Shown here: positions 43,945 through 52,496 of the stretch, piece by piece
Position numbering within the stretch: position 1 is the first letter of the stretch
How the letters are laid out: each line of letters starts with the position of its first letter
Origin: Actinomadura parmotrematis
GTDB taxonomy: Bacteria > Actinomycetota > Actinomycetes > Streptosporangiales > Streptosporangiaceae
Assembly (NCBI RefSeq): GCF_019458805.1
Contig: NZ_JAIBOA010000003.1
Span: forward strand, 399,389 to 463,388
DNA length: 64,000 bases
Direction: 5' to 3'
Program-made: the position numbers and the translations under genes
The notes under the pieces: generated by a model
Database searches by the model: none
Seen by the model: the letters and a program-made list of their open reading frames with translations, nothing else
What the model was told of the DNA's origin: nothing

Positions 43945-44184
43945 ATGGCGGCACACATCGCTCATCCCGATGACCAGGCGCTCATGCGGCTGCGCGCGGA
44001 GTTCACGGGTCACCGCATCTGGCGGTCCGTCCGGTCGGACGGGCTGCTCGGCGACTGGTGCGCGACGCTCCACGACCCGGCCGCCGGCGTCGAGCCGACC
44101 GTGATCCGGGACGACGCCGCCGCGCTGCGCGCCGCGCTCGTCCGCGAGGCGGCCACGCGGTCCGCCTCCGGGAGTCACGCGTGA
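43945..44184 (+). CDS. Small protein, 79 aa, divergent from XRE-DUF5753 gene
   Basis: Compact protein with an IWRSVRSDGLLGDWCATLHD core and an alanine-rich tail. Similar small Trp-containing proteins are often encoded opposite XRE-DUF5753 genes in actinomycetes; I know no function. GGGGAA lies 8 nt before the ATG. Confidence 0.6.
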   Translation: MAAHIAHPDDQALMRLRAEFTGHRIWRSVRSDGLLGDWCATLHDPAAGVEPTVIRDDAAALRAALVREAATRSASGSHA

Positions 44185-44402
44185 GGCGGCGCGCCCGGCC
44201 GCCTGCCGAACACCGCCCGCCCGGTTCTCCGCGGGTGACCGCTCGGCCCTGCGCGTGCTTCGGTGAAGCGGTGCAGGCCGTCCGCCGCCGAGAGTCAGGC
44301 GAGCGCCGCTCGTTCGGTTCATGCCTCGCGGTCACCATGTGTCTTTCGCGCCTTGGCGGAGCGGTGCAGGTGGTCTGCGGGCGAAAGGCCGGTGGGCGTC
44401 GC

Positions 44403-44708
44403 ATGAAGCGGGACGCCCGGCCGCCCGTCTTCGTTCGCTTCCATACGGCGCGGTTGGAGCGGGAGCTGCGCCGCCGGGGGTGGCCCGTCGAGCGTCGCCC
44501 GGACGGTTCGCTGCGGGTGTCCGTCCCGCAGCTCGCGCCGCTCGGCGAAACGGTGTGGACGGCCGCCGACCCCACCGGCTGGTGGTTCCACTCCTCGGCG
44601 GGCGGCCGGTTGGCGCGGTGCAGGCGGCCGAAGGACGCCGCCGCGCAGGTCTGCGGGCTGCTGTCGGCCTGCGCGGCGCTCGCCGTCGTCCCGCATCCTC
44701 CGGAGTGA
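44403..44708 (+). CDS. Small hypothetical protein, 101 aa
   Basis: Sequence features: an N-terminal basic region (FVRFHTARLERELRRRGWPV), a beta-like middle (GSLRVSVPQLAPLGETVW), then DPTGWWFHSS and a C-terminal Ala-rich part. Family not recognised. ATG 44403 is the best-placed start but lacks a good ribosome site. Its TGA overlaps the GTG of the next small gene. Confidence 0.5.
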   Translation: MKRDARPPVFVRFHTARLERELRRRGWPVERRPDGSLRVSVPQLAPLGETVWTAADPTGWWFHSSAGGRLARCRRPKDAAAQVCGLLSACAALAVVPHPPE

Positions 44709-44926
44709 CGCCGGAGGCGCGGCGGCGGGCCGTCCTACGCGATCTGCACGCCGCCTTCCCAGGTGCGGTGTGCTGGTGGGGGAGCCACACCCGGCGGTGG
44801 TGGGCGTGGCTCCCGGGCGGGCCGCTCGGGAGCCTGCTGGAAGCGCCCACCCCCGAAGAACTCGCCGCCCTCCTCGCCCGCTCCGGGGCGGAAAACCGTT
44901 GGCTCGGGCGGTCCGGGGCGGGTTAG
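44705..44926 (+). CDS. Small Trp-rich hypothetical protein, 73 aa
   Basis: Coupled to the preceding gene by a GTGA overlap. Core: VCWWGSHTRRWWAWLP (six Trp in 16 residues), then a helix LLEAPTPEELAALLA. It resembles in miniature the Trp-rich small proteins near XRE regulators. Function unknown. Confidence 0.55.
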   Translation: MTPEARRRAVLRDLHAAFPGAVCWWGSHTRRWWAWLPGGPLGSLLEAPTPEELAALLARSGAENRWLGRSGAG

Positions 44927-44936
44927 CGTGCGCGGC

Positions 44937-46001
44937 ATGGCAGAGGTGCAGGGTCACTGTGAAGCTCGCTTCGAGAAGGTGGCCGAGGCGCTCGCGGCCT
45001 CGCTGGACGCCGACGACGTGGGCGCGTCGGCGGCCGTGTACGTCGACGGTGAGCCCGTCGTGGACATCTGGGGCGGCCACACCGACGCCGCCCGCACCAC
45101 CCCCTGGCAGCGCGACACGATCACGGGTGTCTGGTCCACGACCAAGGTGATGACGGCGCTCTGCGCGCTGGTCCTCGCTGATCGCGGCGACCTCGACCTG
45201 GACGCGCCCGTCGCCCGCTACTGGCCCGAGTTCGCGGCGGCCGGCAAGGACGGCGTCCTCGTCCGGCACCTCCTCGGCCACACCGCCGGCCTGCCCGACT
45301 GGGACGGCCCCGTCACCGCCGAGGAGCTGTACGACCGGCCCGCCGTCACCGCCCGCCTCGCCGCGCAGGCCCCGCAGTGGGCACCGGGTACGGCGGGCGG
45401 CTACCACTCCGTCACCTTCGGGTTCCTGATCGGCGAGGTCGTGCGCCGCGTCACCGGCCGCGGCGTCGGCGCGTTCTTCGCCGACGAGATCGCCGGGCCG
45501 CTCGGCGCCGACTTCCACATCACCCTGCCGCCCGAGCACGACGACCGCGTCGCCCCGCTGATCCCCGACCCGAAGGGCGACAAGCCGGACGGCTTCCTCG
45601 TTGGGGTCGCGGACGCCGCCACCCCGCAGTGGCGGCGCGCCGAGCTGCCCGCCATCGGCGGCTACGGCAACGCCCGATCCGTCGCCCTCGTGCAGTCGGC
45701 GCTGGCCTGCGGCGGCGAGGCCGGCGGCGTCCGGCTGCTGTCGGAGGCCGGCGCGGCGCGCATCTTCGAGGAGCAGTTCAGCGGCACGGACCGCGTCCTC
45801 GGCATCCCCGTCCGCTGGGGCCTCGGCTACCGCCTGGAGGGCGCCACCGCGTCCTGGGGCGGCTGGGGCGGCTCGGTGGTCCTCGTCGATCCCGGCAACC
45901 GCATGACCGTCTCGTACGTGATGAACCAGGTGCTCTGGGACGACGGCTACGCCCGCGGCCTCGGCGTCGTCATGGCCGCCTACGAGTCCCTCACCGCCTG
46001 A
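44937..46001 (+). CDS. Serine hydrolase, class C beta-lactamase-like (EstB/family VIII esterase)
   Basis: 354 aa, no signal peptide, so cytoplasmic. The catalytic S-x-x-K is WSTTK (Ser67, Lys70), the Tyr motif lies in GGYHSVTFG, and GWGG near residue 310 takes the K-T-G position. Family VIII esterases hydrolyse short-chain esters and sometimes beta-lactams. TAGCGT lies 7 nt before the ATG, which fits a leaderless transcript; no ribosome site is present. A 24-bp hairpin follows the stop. Confidence 0.88.
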   Translation: MAEVQGHCEARFEKVAEALAASLDADDVGASAAVYVDGEPVVDIWGGHTDAARTTPWQRDTITGVWSTTKVMTALCALVLADRGDLDLDAPVARYWPEFAAAGKDGVLVRHLLGHTAGLPDWDGPVTAEELYDRPAVTARLAAQAPQWAPGTAGGYHSVTFGFLIGEVVRRVTGRGVGAFFADEIAGPLGADFHITLPPEHDDRVAPLIPDPKGDKPDGFLVGVADAATPQWRRAELPAIGGYGNARSVALVQSALACGGEAGGVRLLSEAGAARIFEEQFSGTDRVLGIPVRWGLGYRLEGATASWGGWGGSVVLVDPGNRMTVSYVMNQVLWDDGYARGLGVVMAAYESLTA

Positions 46002-46052
46002 CCGTCCCCGCCGTCCCGTCCTCGCGGTGCGAGGACGGGACGGCGGGGACGG
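46002..46052. terminator. Bidirectional terminator hairpin
   Basis: Perfect 24-bp stem (46002-46025, 46029-46052) with a 3-nt loop, between the convergent esterase gene and the small partial-duplicate gene (stop at 46057). Confidence 0.8.
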
Positions 46053-46056
46053 CCGC

Positions 46057-46308
46057 TCAGGCGAAGATCTCGTCGGCGCGCACCGCGTTGGCGGCGCGGA
46101 CGAGCCAGTCGCGGAGCTGCTCAAGGTCGTCGCACTCGACGACGCGCTTTCGCTGCTCGGCGGAGAGCCGTACGTCGCGCGCCTCCAACACGTTGAGAAG
46201 CACGCTGAGCGCGCCGCTCACCTGGCCGGCGCGGTAGTACTTCCTGGCGAAGTAGCTGTCGAAGGGATGGTCGACGCGGGTCGTGGAGTCCTCCCCGTCG
46301 CGCGTCAC
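46057..46308 (-). CDS. Partial duplicate of the C-terminus of the upstream nuclease-like gene
   Basis: 83 aa. From residue ~15 onward it copies the last ~70 residues of the gene at 46305-47156: FARKYYRAGQ vs FAKKHYGAGE, LLNVLEARDVRLSAEQRKR vs LLKVLESRDVQLSADERKR, ADEIFA vs ADELFA. The GTG overlaps the upstream TGA (GTGA), so it may be made by coupling as a free C-terminal module. It could be functional or a decaying tandem copy; the frame is intact. Confidence 0.7.
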   Translation of the reverse strand: MTRDGEDSTTRVDHPFDSYFARKYYRAGQVSGALSVLLNVLEARDVRLSAEQRKRVVECDDLEQLRDWLVRAANAVRADEIFA

Positions 46309-47156
46309 GCGAAGAGCTCGTCGGCGCAGATCGCCCTGGCGGCGCGGCCGAGCCAGTCGTCGAGCTGTTCGAGGTCCTCGCATTCGACGATGCGCTTGCG
46401 CTCGTCGGCGGAAAGCTGCACATCGCGGCTTTCGAGGACCTTGAGCAGGCAGCGAATCGCACGGTTCACCTCGCCGGCGCCGTAGTGCTTCTTGGCGAAG
46501 TTGCTGTTGACGGGCCAGTCGACGCGAGCCATGAGAGCCTCCAGTGTCCTCTGAGTGGAGCGGTCGATGATGCCGAATGCGTGTTCAAGATATCGCTTAC
46601 GGTCACCATCGGGTAGGGAGTCCAACCCCTGCATGTAGGCGCGGTCGACCTCCTCGTCGGCGCCGTGGGCCATGACCGACAGGGTGGCCAGCGAGGGGTC
46701 GGCGGCCACCGATTCCGGGTCGGTGATGGCGGGGATCTGGTCGGGGCCCGCGATGCACAGGCTCAGCGTCGTGGTGAGCGCGCCGGCGGTGAGGGAGACC
46801 GACGCCGGGAACTCGCCGGCGCGCGGGTCGGGCGAGAAGATCACGACGTGCACGGGCGCCTCGTGCCGGACCCACAGCGTGGCGGCGTAGCGGAGGCACT
46901 GCCGGAGCTTGCGGTGCGACAGCCGGGACTCGACCTCGCAGACGAACAGGCGGTGCGGCTGGTGCTGCGGGCCCTGCACGATGAGGGTGTCGGCCTGCCG
47001 GTCGGCCGAGACGCGGTTGTTGATCTCTCCGGTGGCGACGCTGAGCTCGCCCGGACCCTCCAGGTCCAGTCCGGCGACGGTGCGCAGCGCCCACAGGGCG
47101 AGCTTGGGACTCTCCCTGATGATCACGTTGATCGTGTCGTGTTGTTGTCCTGGCAT
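46305..47156 (-). CDS. PD-(D/E)XK nuclease-like protein (Rpn/transposase-like superfamily)
   Basis: 283 aa. It begins MPGQQHDTINVIIRESPKLA. The core has D-T-L-I-V-Q followed ~15 residues later by LFVCEVESRLSHRKLRQCLR, the D...E-x-E/K arrangement and adjoining basic helix of actinomycete Rpn-like PD-(D/E)XK proteins; here the usual Lys is Glu, so cleavage activity is uncertain. A helical C-terminal module follows, and this is the part copied in the adjacent gene. No transposon ends are visible. Confidence 0.6.
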   Translation of the reverse strand: MPGQQHDTINVIIRESPKLALWALRTVAGLDLEGPGELSVATGEINNRVSADRQADTLIVQGPQHQPHRLFVCEVESRLSHRKLRQCLRYAATLWVRHEAPVHVVIFSPDPRAGEFPASVSLTAGALTTTLSLCIAGPDQIPAITDPESVAADPSLATLSVMAHGADEEVDRAYMQGLDSLPDGDRKRYLEHAFGIIDRSTQRTLEALMARVDWPVNSNFAKKHYGAGEVNRAIRCLLKVLESRDVQLSADERKRIVECEDLEQLDDWLGRAARAICADELFA

Positions 47157-47363
47157 GCGCTGGACGTTAGGGACGTTCGCCGACCGCGTCCGGTGAACGT
47201 CCGTGAACCATCCGATGCTCCTGGCCTGCGGGTTTGCGAGAAAAAGGGGTCCGCCCAGAGGAGTACCGACGTCCGCCTGGGCGGCCCGAGGGGACGTCGC
47301 GTGGGCGGGGGTGGTTCTGCGGATGGTCCAGGGTGACGATGAGGGGGATGGTCAGCGGTCATC

Positions 47364-47380
47364 TAGGATTCCCGCCTGTG
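47364..47380 (+). promoter_or_regulatory. -10 box of leaderless cobG
   Basis: TAGGAT (47364-47369), 8 nt before the GTG of cobG, with no ribosome site between; expected transcript starts at or next to the start codon. Confidence 0.55.
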
Positions 47381-48559
47381 TCCCCTTCGTCCCGTTCCGG
47401 TCCGGACGCCTGCCCTGGCGCGCTGCGCGTGCACCGGGCGGCGGACGGCGGGCTCGCGCGCGTGCGGCTGCCCGGTGGGGTGCTGCGCGCGGAAGGGTTG
47501 GCCGCGCTCGCGGACGCGGCGGCCGAGTGGGGCGACGGCCATCTGGAGCTCACCTCGCGCGGGAACGTGCAGCTCAGAGGGCTCCCGGACGGCGTCGAGG
47601 CGGAGCTCGCCGCGCGCCTGCGGGATGGCGGGCTGTTGCCGTCGGCGACGCACGAGACCGTCCGCAACATCGTCGCGAGCCCCCTCAGCGGGCGGGACGG
47701 CCGCGGGTTGATCGACGTCCGCCCGCTCACCAGAGCGTTGGACGCGGCGCTCTGCGCCGATCCCGCGCTCGCCGCGCTCTCCGGCCGCTTCCTGTTCGCG
47801 CTGGACGACGGACGCGGCGATGTTGTCGCCCTCCGCGCGGACGCCGCCCTCCTTGCGGTCGCGGAAGACGTATTCGCGCTGGTCGTCGCAGGACGCGACA
47901 GCGGCGTGCGGGTATCGCCCGAGGGCGCCGAAAAAGCGCTGCTCGACGTAGCCCGCGCGTTTCTGCGCGCGCGCGGAAGCGAGTGGCGGATCAAAGAGCT
48001 GGACGACCCGGTCGCCGCCCTCGCCCCCCACCTGCCGCCCCCGACAGCGGATCCCAGAGACGTCCCGCGCGCCCCCGCCCGCCCCGACATCGGCCCGGTG
48101 CGGCAGCTCGACGGACGGACGGCGCTCTGCGCCCTCGTCCCGCTCGGGCGCCTCGACCCCGCGCCGCTGCGCGGCCGCGCCGAGGTCGTCGTCACCCCCT
48201 GGCGGACCCTGGCGATTCCCGACTTGGCGGACGTGTCAGACTCTTTCGGCCTGGTCGCCGACCCCGCGTCCGGCTGGGCCGGGCTCACCGCCTGCGCCGG
48301 CCGGCCCGGCTGCGCGAAGGCGCTCACCGACGTCCGCGCGGACGCGGCGCGCACGCGAACGGACGGCGCGGAAGACGGCGCCCTGCCCGTGCACTGGTCC
48401 GGGTGCGAGCGGCAGTGCGGGCGCCCGGCGGCGGCGCACGTGGCGGTGGTGGCCACCGAGGACGGCTACGAGGTGCGGCGCGGCGGCGAGGTCCGCGCGC
48501 GCGGCCATGACCTGGCGGCGACGGCGGCGTCCGTCGCCCGGCAACGGAGGAACCAGTGA
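47378..48559 (+). CDS. cobG: Precorrin-3B synthase CobG (siroheme/4Fe-4S protein)
   Basis: 393 aa. CobG hydroxylates precorrin-3A at C20 with O2 and forms a lactone, which primes ring contraction; this is the oxygen-dependent branch. The sulfite/nitrite-reductase half-domain opens with [18 protein letters not shown], and the 4Fe-4S ligands are in CAGRPGC and, about 40 residues later, CERQC. GTG 47378 gives the normal N-terminus ([19 protein letters not shown]); in-frame starts further up are unsupported. It overlaps cobH by 4 nt. Confidence 0.9.
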   Translation: MSPSSRSGPDACPGALRVHRAADGGLARVRLPGGVLRAEGLAALADAAAEWGDGHLELTSRGNVQLRGLPDGVEAELAARLRDGGLLPSATHETVRNIVASPLSGRDGRGLIDVRPLTRALDAALCADPALAALSGRFLFALDDGRGDVVALRADAALLAVAEDVFALVVAGRDSGVRVSPEGAEKALLDVARAFLRARGSEWRIKELDDPVAALAPHLPPPTADPRDVPRAPARPDIGPVRQLDGRTALCALVPLGRLDPAPLRGRAEVVVTPWRTLAIPDLADVSDSFGLVADPASGWAGLTACAGRPGCAKALTDVRADAARTRTDGAEDGALPVHWSGCERQCGRPAAAHVAVVATEDGYEVRRGGEVRARGHDLAATAASVARQRRNQ

Positions 48560-49233
48560 CCCACGACGTCGGGGCCGGCGGCGCGCCCGAGCACGCCGGG
48601 ATCGATCCCGCCGCGATCGAGTACGTGCGGGACGGCGCGGAGATCTACCGGCGCTCGTTCGCGACGATCCGGGCCGAGGCCGACCTCGCCGGCCTGCCCG
48701 CGGACGTCGCCCGCGTCGCCGTCCGCATGATCCACGCCTGCGGGATGACCGACCTGGTCCGCGACCTCGACCACGCGCCCGGCGTCGTCGAGGCAGCCCG
48801 CGAGGCGCTGCTGCGCGGCGCCCCGATCCTCTGCGACGCCAAGATGGTCGCCGCCGGCATCACCCGACGGCGCCTGCCCGCCGACAACGAGGTCGTCTGC
48901 ACCCTGGACGACCCCCGCGTGCCGTCGATCGCCGACCTCATCGGCAACACCCGCAGCGCCGCCGCCCTCGACCTGTGGGGCGACCGCCTGGACGGCGCGG
49001 TCGTCGCGATCGGCAACGCGCCGACGGCGCTGTTCCGGCTGCTGGAGCTGGTCGCGCTCGGCGCGCCGCCGCCCGCCGCCGTGATCGGCGTGCCGGTCGG
49101 GTTCATCGGGGCCGCCGAGTCCAAGGAGGCGCTCGCCGCGTCCGACCTGCCGCACCTGGTGGTGCGCGGCCGGCGCGGCGGCAGCGCGATGACGGCGGCC
49201 GCCGTGAACGCCATCGCGAGCGAGGAGGAGTGA
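48556..49233 (+). CDS. cobH: Precorrin-8X methylmutase CobH
   Basis: 225 aa. It moves the C11 methyl of precorrin-8X to C12, giving hydrogenobyrinate. Conserved segments: [34 protein letters not shown] (with the catalytic His), [18 protein letters not shown] and [19 protein letters not shown]. The GTG overlaps the cobG stop (GTGA), so the two are coupled. Confidence 0.95.
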   Translation: MTHDVGAGGAPEHAGIDPAAIEYVRDGAEIYRRSFATIRAEADLAGLPADVARVAVRMIHACGMTDLVRDLDHAPGVVEAAREALLRGAPILCDAKMVAAGITRRRLPADNEVVCTLDDPRVPSIADLIGNTRSAAALDLWGDRLDGAVVAIGNAPTALFRLLELVALGAPPPAAVIGVPVGFIGAAESKEALAASDLPHLVVRGRRGGSAMTAAAVNAIASEEE

Positions 49234-49235
49234 CG

Positions 49236-50717
49236 GTGACCGGACACCTGCACGGCGTCGGGCTCGGCCCCGGCGACCCCGAGCTGATCACGCTGAAGGC
49301 GGCCCGGCTGATCGAGGCCGCCGACGTGGTCGTGTTCCACGCGGCCCGGCACGGCCGCAGCATCGCCCGCTCGATCGCGGCCGCGCACCTGCGCGACGGC
49401 CAGATCGAGGAGCCGCTGATCTACCCGGTCACCACCGAGGACACCGGCGACTACCGCGCGGTCATGGAGGGGTTCTACGACCGGTGCGCCGAGCGCCTCG
49501 CCGCGCACCTGGACGCGGGCCGCGACGTCGTCGTGCTCGCCGAGGGCGACCCGTTCTTCTACGGCTCCTACATGCACCTGCACAAGCGCCTCGCCGCCCG
49601 CTACCCGACCGAGGTCGTGCCGGGCGTGACGTCGGTGAGCGGCGCGTCCGCCGAACTCGGCCGCCCCCTCGTGGAGCGCGACGAGGTCCTCACCGTCCTG
49701 CCCGGCACGCTCGCCCCGGAACGCCTCGCCGAGCGCCTCACCGCCACCGACTCCGCCGCCGTCCTCAAGCTCGGCCGCACCTTCGGCCGCGTCCGCGACG
49801 CCCTGGAGGAGGCGGGTCGTCTGGACGATGCCTGGTACGTCGAGCGCGCCACCACCGCCGGCCAGCGCATGCTGCCGCTGAAAGACGTGGATCCCGGCAC
49901 CGTCCCCTACTTCTCGGTCGCGGTGCTGCCGAGCCGCGTCCACGAGCAGACCCGGCGCGCGCTGCCGGAAAAGCCGCGCGAGCCGAAGGGAGAGGTCGTC
50001 GTCGTGGGACTCGGCCCGGCCGGGCGCGAGTGGCTCACCCCCCAGGCGCAGGACGCGCTCGCCGCCGCCGACGACCTCATCGGTTACGGCCCCTACCTGG
50101 ACCGCGTCCCCGCGAACGCCCGCCAGACCCGCTATCCGTCGGGCAACACCGTCGAGGCCGACCGCGCCGAGCACGCCCTCGCGCTCGCCGAGCAGGGCCG
50201 CCGCGTCGCGGTCGTGTCGTCGGGCGACCCGGGCGTGTTCGCGATGGCGGCGGCCGTGCTGGAGGCGGCCGCGGACGAGCGCTGGCGGGACGTGCCGGTC
50301 CGCGTGCTGCCGGGACTCACCGCCGCGCAGGCGGTGGCGTCGCGGGTCGGCGCGCCGCTCGGCCACGACTACTGCGTGGTCTCGCTGTCGGACCGGCTGA
50401 AGCCCTGGAAGGTGATCGCCGGGCGGCTCGCCGCCGCCGCGACCGCCGACCTCGTCGTCGCGATCTACAACCCGGCGTCGCGGACCCGCACCACGCAGGT
50501 CGCCGAGGCCCGCGACATCCTGCTCAAGCACCGCCGCCCCGGCACCCCCGTCGTGATCGGCCGGGACGTCGGCGGCCCCGCCGAGGACGTCAAGGTCGTC
50601 CGCCTCGCCGACCTCGACCCCGCCGACGTGGACATGCGGACGCTGCTCATCGTCGGCTCGTCGCAGACCAAGGCGGTCGGCGGCCGCGTCTTCACGCCCC
50701 GCCGATACCCAGGGTGA
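49236..50717 (+). CDS. cobIJ: Fused CobI-CobJ: precorrin-2 C20- and precorrin-3B C17-methyltransferase
   Basis: 493 aa, two SAM-dependent tetrapyrrole methylases in one chain. CobI half (1 to ~250): LHGVGLGPGDPELITLKAAR, LAEGDPFFYGSY, VVPGVTSVSGASAEL. CobJ half (~255-493): VVVVGLGPAGREWLTPQAQD, VVSSGDPGVFAMAAAV, YNPASRTRTTQ, the last being typical for CobJ/CbiH. The fusion is common in actinomycetes and places the two methylations on either side of the CobG reaction. Start GTG 49236 behind GAGGAGGAG; a GTG at 49230 overlapping the cobH stop is equally possible. The end overlaps convergent cobK by 26 nt. Confidence 0.93.
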   Translation: MTGHLHGVGLGPGDPELITLKAARLIEAADVVVFHAARHGRSIARSIAAAHLRDGQIEEPLIYPVTTEDTGDYRAVMEGFYDRCAERLAAHLDAGRDVVVLAEGDPFFYGSYMHLHKRLAARYPTEVVPGVTSVSGASAELGRPLVERDEVLTVLPGTLAPERLAERLTATDSAAVLKLGRTFGRVRDALEEAGRLDDAWYVERATTAGQRMLPLKDVDPGTVPYFSVAVLPSRVHEQTRRALPEKPREPKGEVVVVGLGPAGREWLTPQAQDALAAADDLIGYGPYLDRVPANARQTRYPSGNTVEADRAEHALALAEQGRRVAVVSSGDPGVFAMAAAVLEAAADERWRDVPVRVLPGLTAAQAVASRVGAPLGHDYCVVSLSDRLKPWKVIAGRLAAAATADLVVAIYNPASRTRTTQVAEARDILLKHRRPGTPVVIGRDVGGPAEDVKVVRLADLDPADVDMRTLLIVGSSQTKAVGGRVFTPRRYPG

Positions 50718-51438
50718 GGCGGGCGAGCGCCTCGTCGACGGTCGCGGCCGGGACGACGCCGGGCGGCAGCGGCGGCCGGTCCACCATGACGACCGGGATC
50801 CCGAGTTCGCGCGCCGCGTCCAGCTTGGCCGACGTCAGCCCGCCGCCGCTGTCCTTGGTGACGAGCGTGTCGATGCGGTGCTCCCGCATCAGCGCGAGCT
50901 CCTCGTCCAGCGTGAACGGTCCGCGCTCCAGCACCTCGTGCGCGCGCGGGGGGAGCGGCGGCTCGGGCGGGTCGACCGACCGGATCAGGTACCAGCGGGA
51001 CGCGTCGCCCGCGAACGGCGCGAGGTCCTTGCGGCCGGTCGTGAGGAAGACGCGCTCGCCGGGCAGCGCGGCGGCCGCCGCCTCCAGCGTCGGGACGCGC
51101 CGCCAGTCGTCGCCGGGCCCCTCCGTCCAGCCGGGACGCCGCAGCACGACCAGCGGCAGCCCCACCGACCCGGCCGCGACGACGGCGGCGTCCGTCATCA
51201 CCGCCGCGAACGGGTGCGTCGCGTCGACCACCGCGTCGATCCGCTCGGTCCGCAGCCACTCGGCCAGCCCGGCGGCGCCGCCGAACCCGCCGATCCGCAC
51301 CTGCCCGGCGGGCAGCGCCGGGCGCGCGACGCGCCCGGCCAGCGAGGAGGTCACGTCGAAGCCGGGGTCGGCGTCCAGCAGCGCGGCGAGCCGCCGCGCC
51401 TCGCCGGTGCCGCCCAGCAGCAGTACTCGCCAGGTCAC
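50692..51438 (-). CDS. cobK: Precorrin-6A reductase CobK
   Basis: 248 aa. It reduces precorrin-6A to precorrin-6B with NADPH. Signatures: VLLLGGTGEARRLAALL at the N-terminus, AVVDATHPFAAVMTDAAV, and the C-terminal DTLVTKDSGGGLTSAKLDAA. The GTG lies 17 nt from the divergent cbiD start. TAGAAT (51450-51445 on this strand) sits 6 nt before the GTG, suggesting a leaderless transcript. Confidence 0.93.
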   Translation of the reverse strand: MTWRVLLLGGTGEARRLAALLDADPGFDVTSSLAGRVARPALPAGQVRIGGFGGAAGLAEWLRTERIDAVVDATHPFAAVMTDAAVVAAGSVGLPLVVLRRPGWTEGPGDDWRRVPTLEAAAAALPGERVFLTTGRKDLAPFAGDASRWYLIRSVDPPEPPLPPRAHEVLERGPFTLDEELALMREHRIDTLVTKDSGGGLTSAKLDAARELGIPVVMVDRPPLPPGVVPAATVDEALARLTLGIGGA

Positions 51439-51455
51439 GGGAGGATTCTAGGAGG
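51439..51455. promoter_or_regulatory. 17-bp divergent start region of cobK and cbiD
   Basis: The shared gap carries TAGAAT reading left (to cobK) and GATTCT reading right (to cbiD) on the same bases, each 6 nt from its start codon. AGGAGG abuts the cbiD GTG too closely to be a normal ribosome site. Both genes could be expressed leaderless from opposed, overlapping -10 elements. Confidence 0.45.
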
Positions 51456-52496
51456 GTGAGCGAACTCCGCTACGGCTGGACCACCGGCGCCTGCGCGACG
51501 GCGGCGACGAAGGCCGCCCACACCGCGCTGCTGACCGGCGAGTTCCCCGACCCGGTCGAGATCGTGCTGCCGCGCGGGCAGCGCCCCGCGTTCGCGCTCG
51601 CCGTCGAGGAACTCGCGGACGGCGCGGCGACGGCGGGCATCGTCAAGGACGCCGGCGACGACCCCGACGTGACTCACGGCGCGCTCGTCCGTTCCACCGT
51701 CCGCCCCGGCCCGCCCGGCTCGGGCGTGGTGTTCCGCGCCGGGCCGGGCGTCGGAACCGTCACCAAGCCGGGCCTGCCCCTGGACGTCGGCGAGCCCGCC
51801 ATCAACCCGGTGCCGCGCGCCATGATGCGCGAGGTGCTCGGGGGCGCCGACGTCGTCGTGGAGATCTCCGTGGACGGCGGGGAGGAGCTCGCCCGCCGCA
51901 CCTGGAACCCGCGGCTCGGCATCCTCGGCGGCCTGTCGATCCTCGGCACGACCGGCGTCGTCGTGCCGTACTCGTGCTCGGCGTGGATCGACAGCATCCG
52001 GCGCGGCATCGACGTCGCCCGCGCCGCCGGGTACGCGCACGTCGCGGGCGCGACCGGCAGCACGTCGGAGCGGGTCGCGGCCGAGCTGTACGGGCTGCCC
52101 GAGGACGCGCTGCTCGACATGGGCGACTTCGCGGGCGCCGTCCTGAAGTACCTGCGCCGCCACCCCGTCCCGCGCCTCACGATCGCGGGCGGCATCGGCA
52201 AGCTCGCCAAGCTCGCCGACGGGCACCTGGACCTGCACTCCAAGCGCTCCCAGGTGGACTTCGCCGCCCTCGCGTCGCTCCTCCGGGACGCCCCCGACGT
52301 CGCCGAGCGCGTCCGGGGCGCCAACACCGCCCTCGACGCGCTGCGCATCAGCCAGGCCGCCGGGCAGCCCCTCGGCGACCTCGTCGCCGCGCGCGCCCGC
52401 GACGTCGCCCTGCACACCCTGCGCGGCGCGCCCGTCGCGGTCGACGTCGTCGTCATCGACCGCGCCGGCGCCGTCGTCGGCCGGGCTGGGCCGTGA
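51456..52496 (+). CDS. cbiD: Cobalt-precorrin-5B C1-methyltransferase CbiD
   Basis: 346 aa, full length. CbiD methylates C1 in the cobalt-containing (anaerobic-type) pathway. Marks: the N-terminal YGWTTGACATAATKAA, the central GTVTKPGLPLDVGEPAINPVP, and VVPYSCSAWIDSIRRGIDVA. In organisms with CobG, the C1 step is often done by CobF, which is absent here; see findings. Its TGA overlaps the start of the MFS gene (GTGA). Confidence 0.94.
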   Translation: MSELRYGWTTGACATAATKAAHTALLTGEFPDPVEIVLPRGQRPAFALAVEELADGAATAGIVKDAGDDPDVTHGALVRSTVRPGPPGSGVVFRAGPGVGTVTKPGLPLDVGEPAINPVPRAMMREVLGGADVVVEISVDGGEELARRTWNPRLGILGGLSILGTTGVVVPYSCSAWIDSIRRGIDVARAAGYAHVAGATGSTSERVAAELYGLPEDALLDMGDFAGAVLKYLRRHPVPRLTIAGGIGKLAKLADGHLDLHSKRSQVDFAALASLLRDAPDVAERVRGANTALDALRISQAAGQPLGDLVAARARDVALHTLRGAPVAVDVVVIDRAGAVVGRAGP

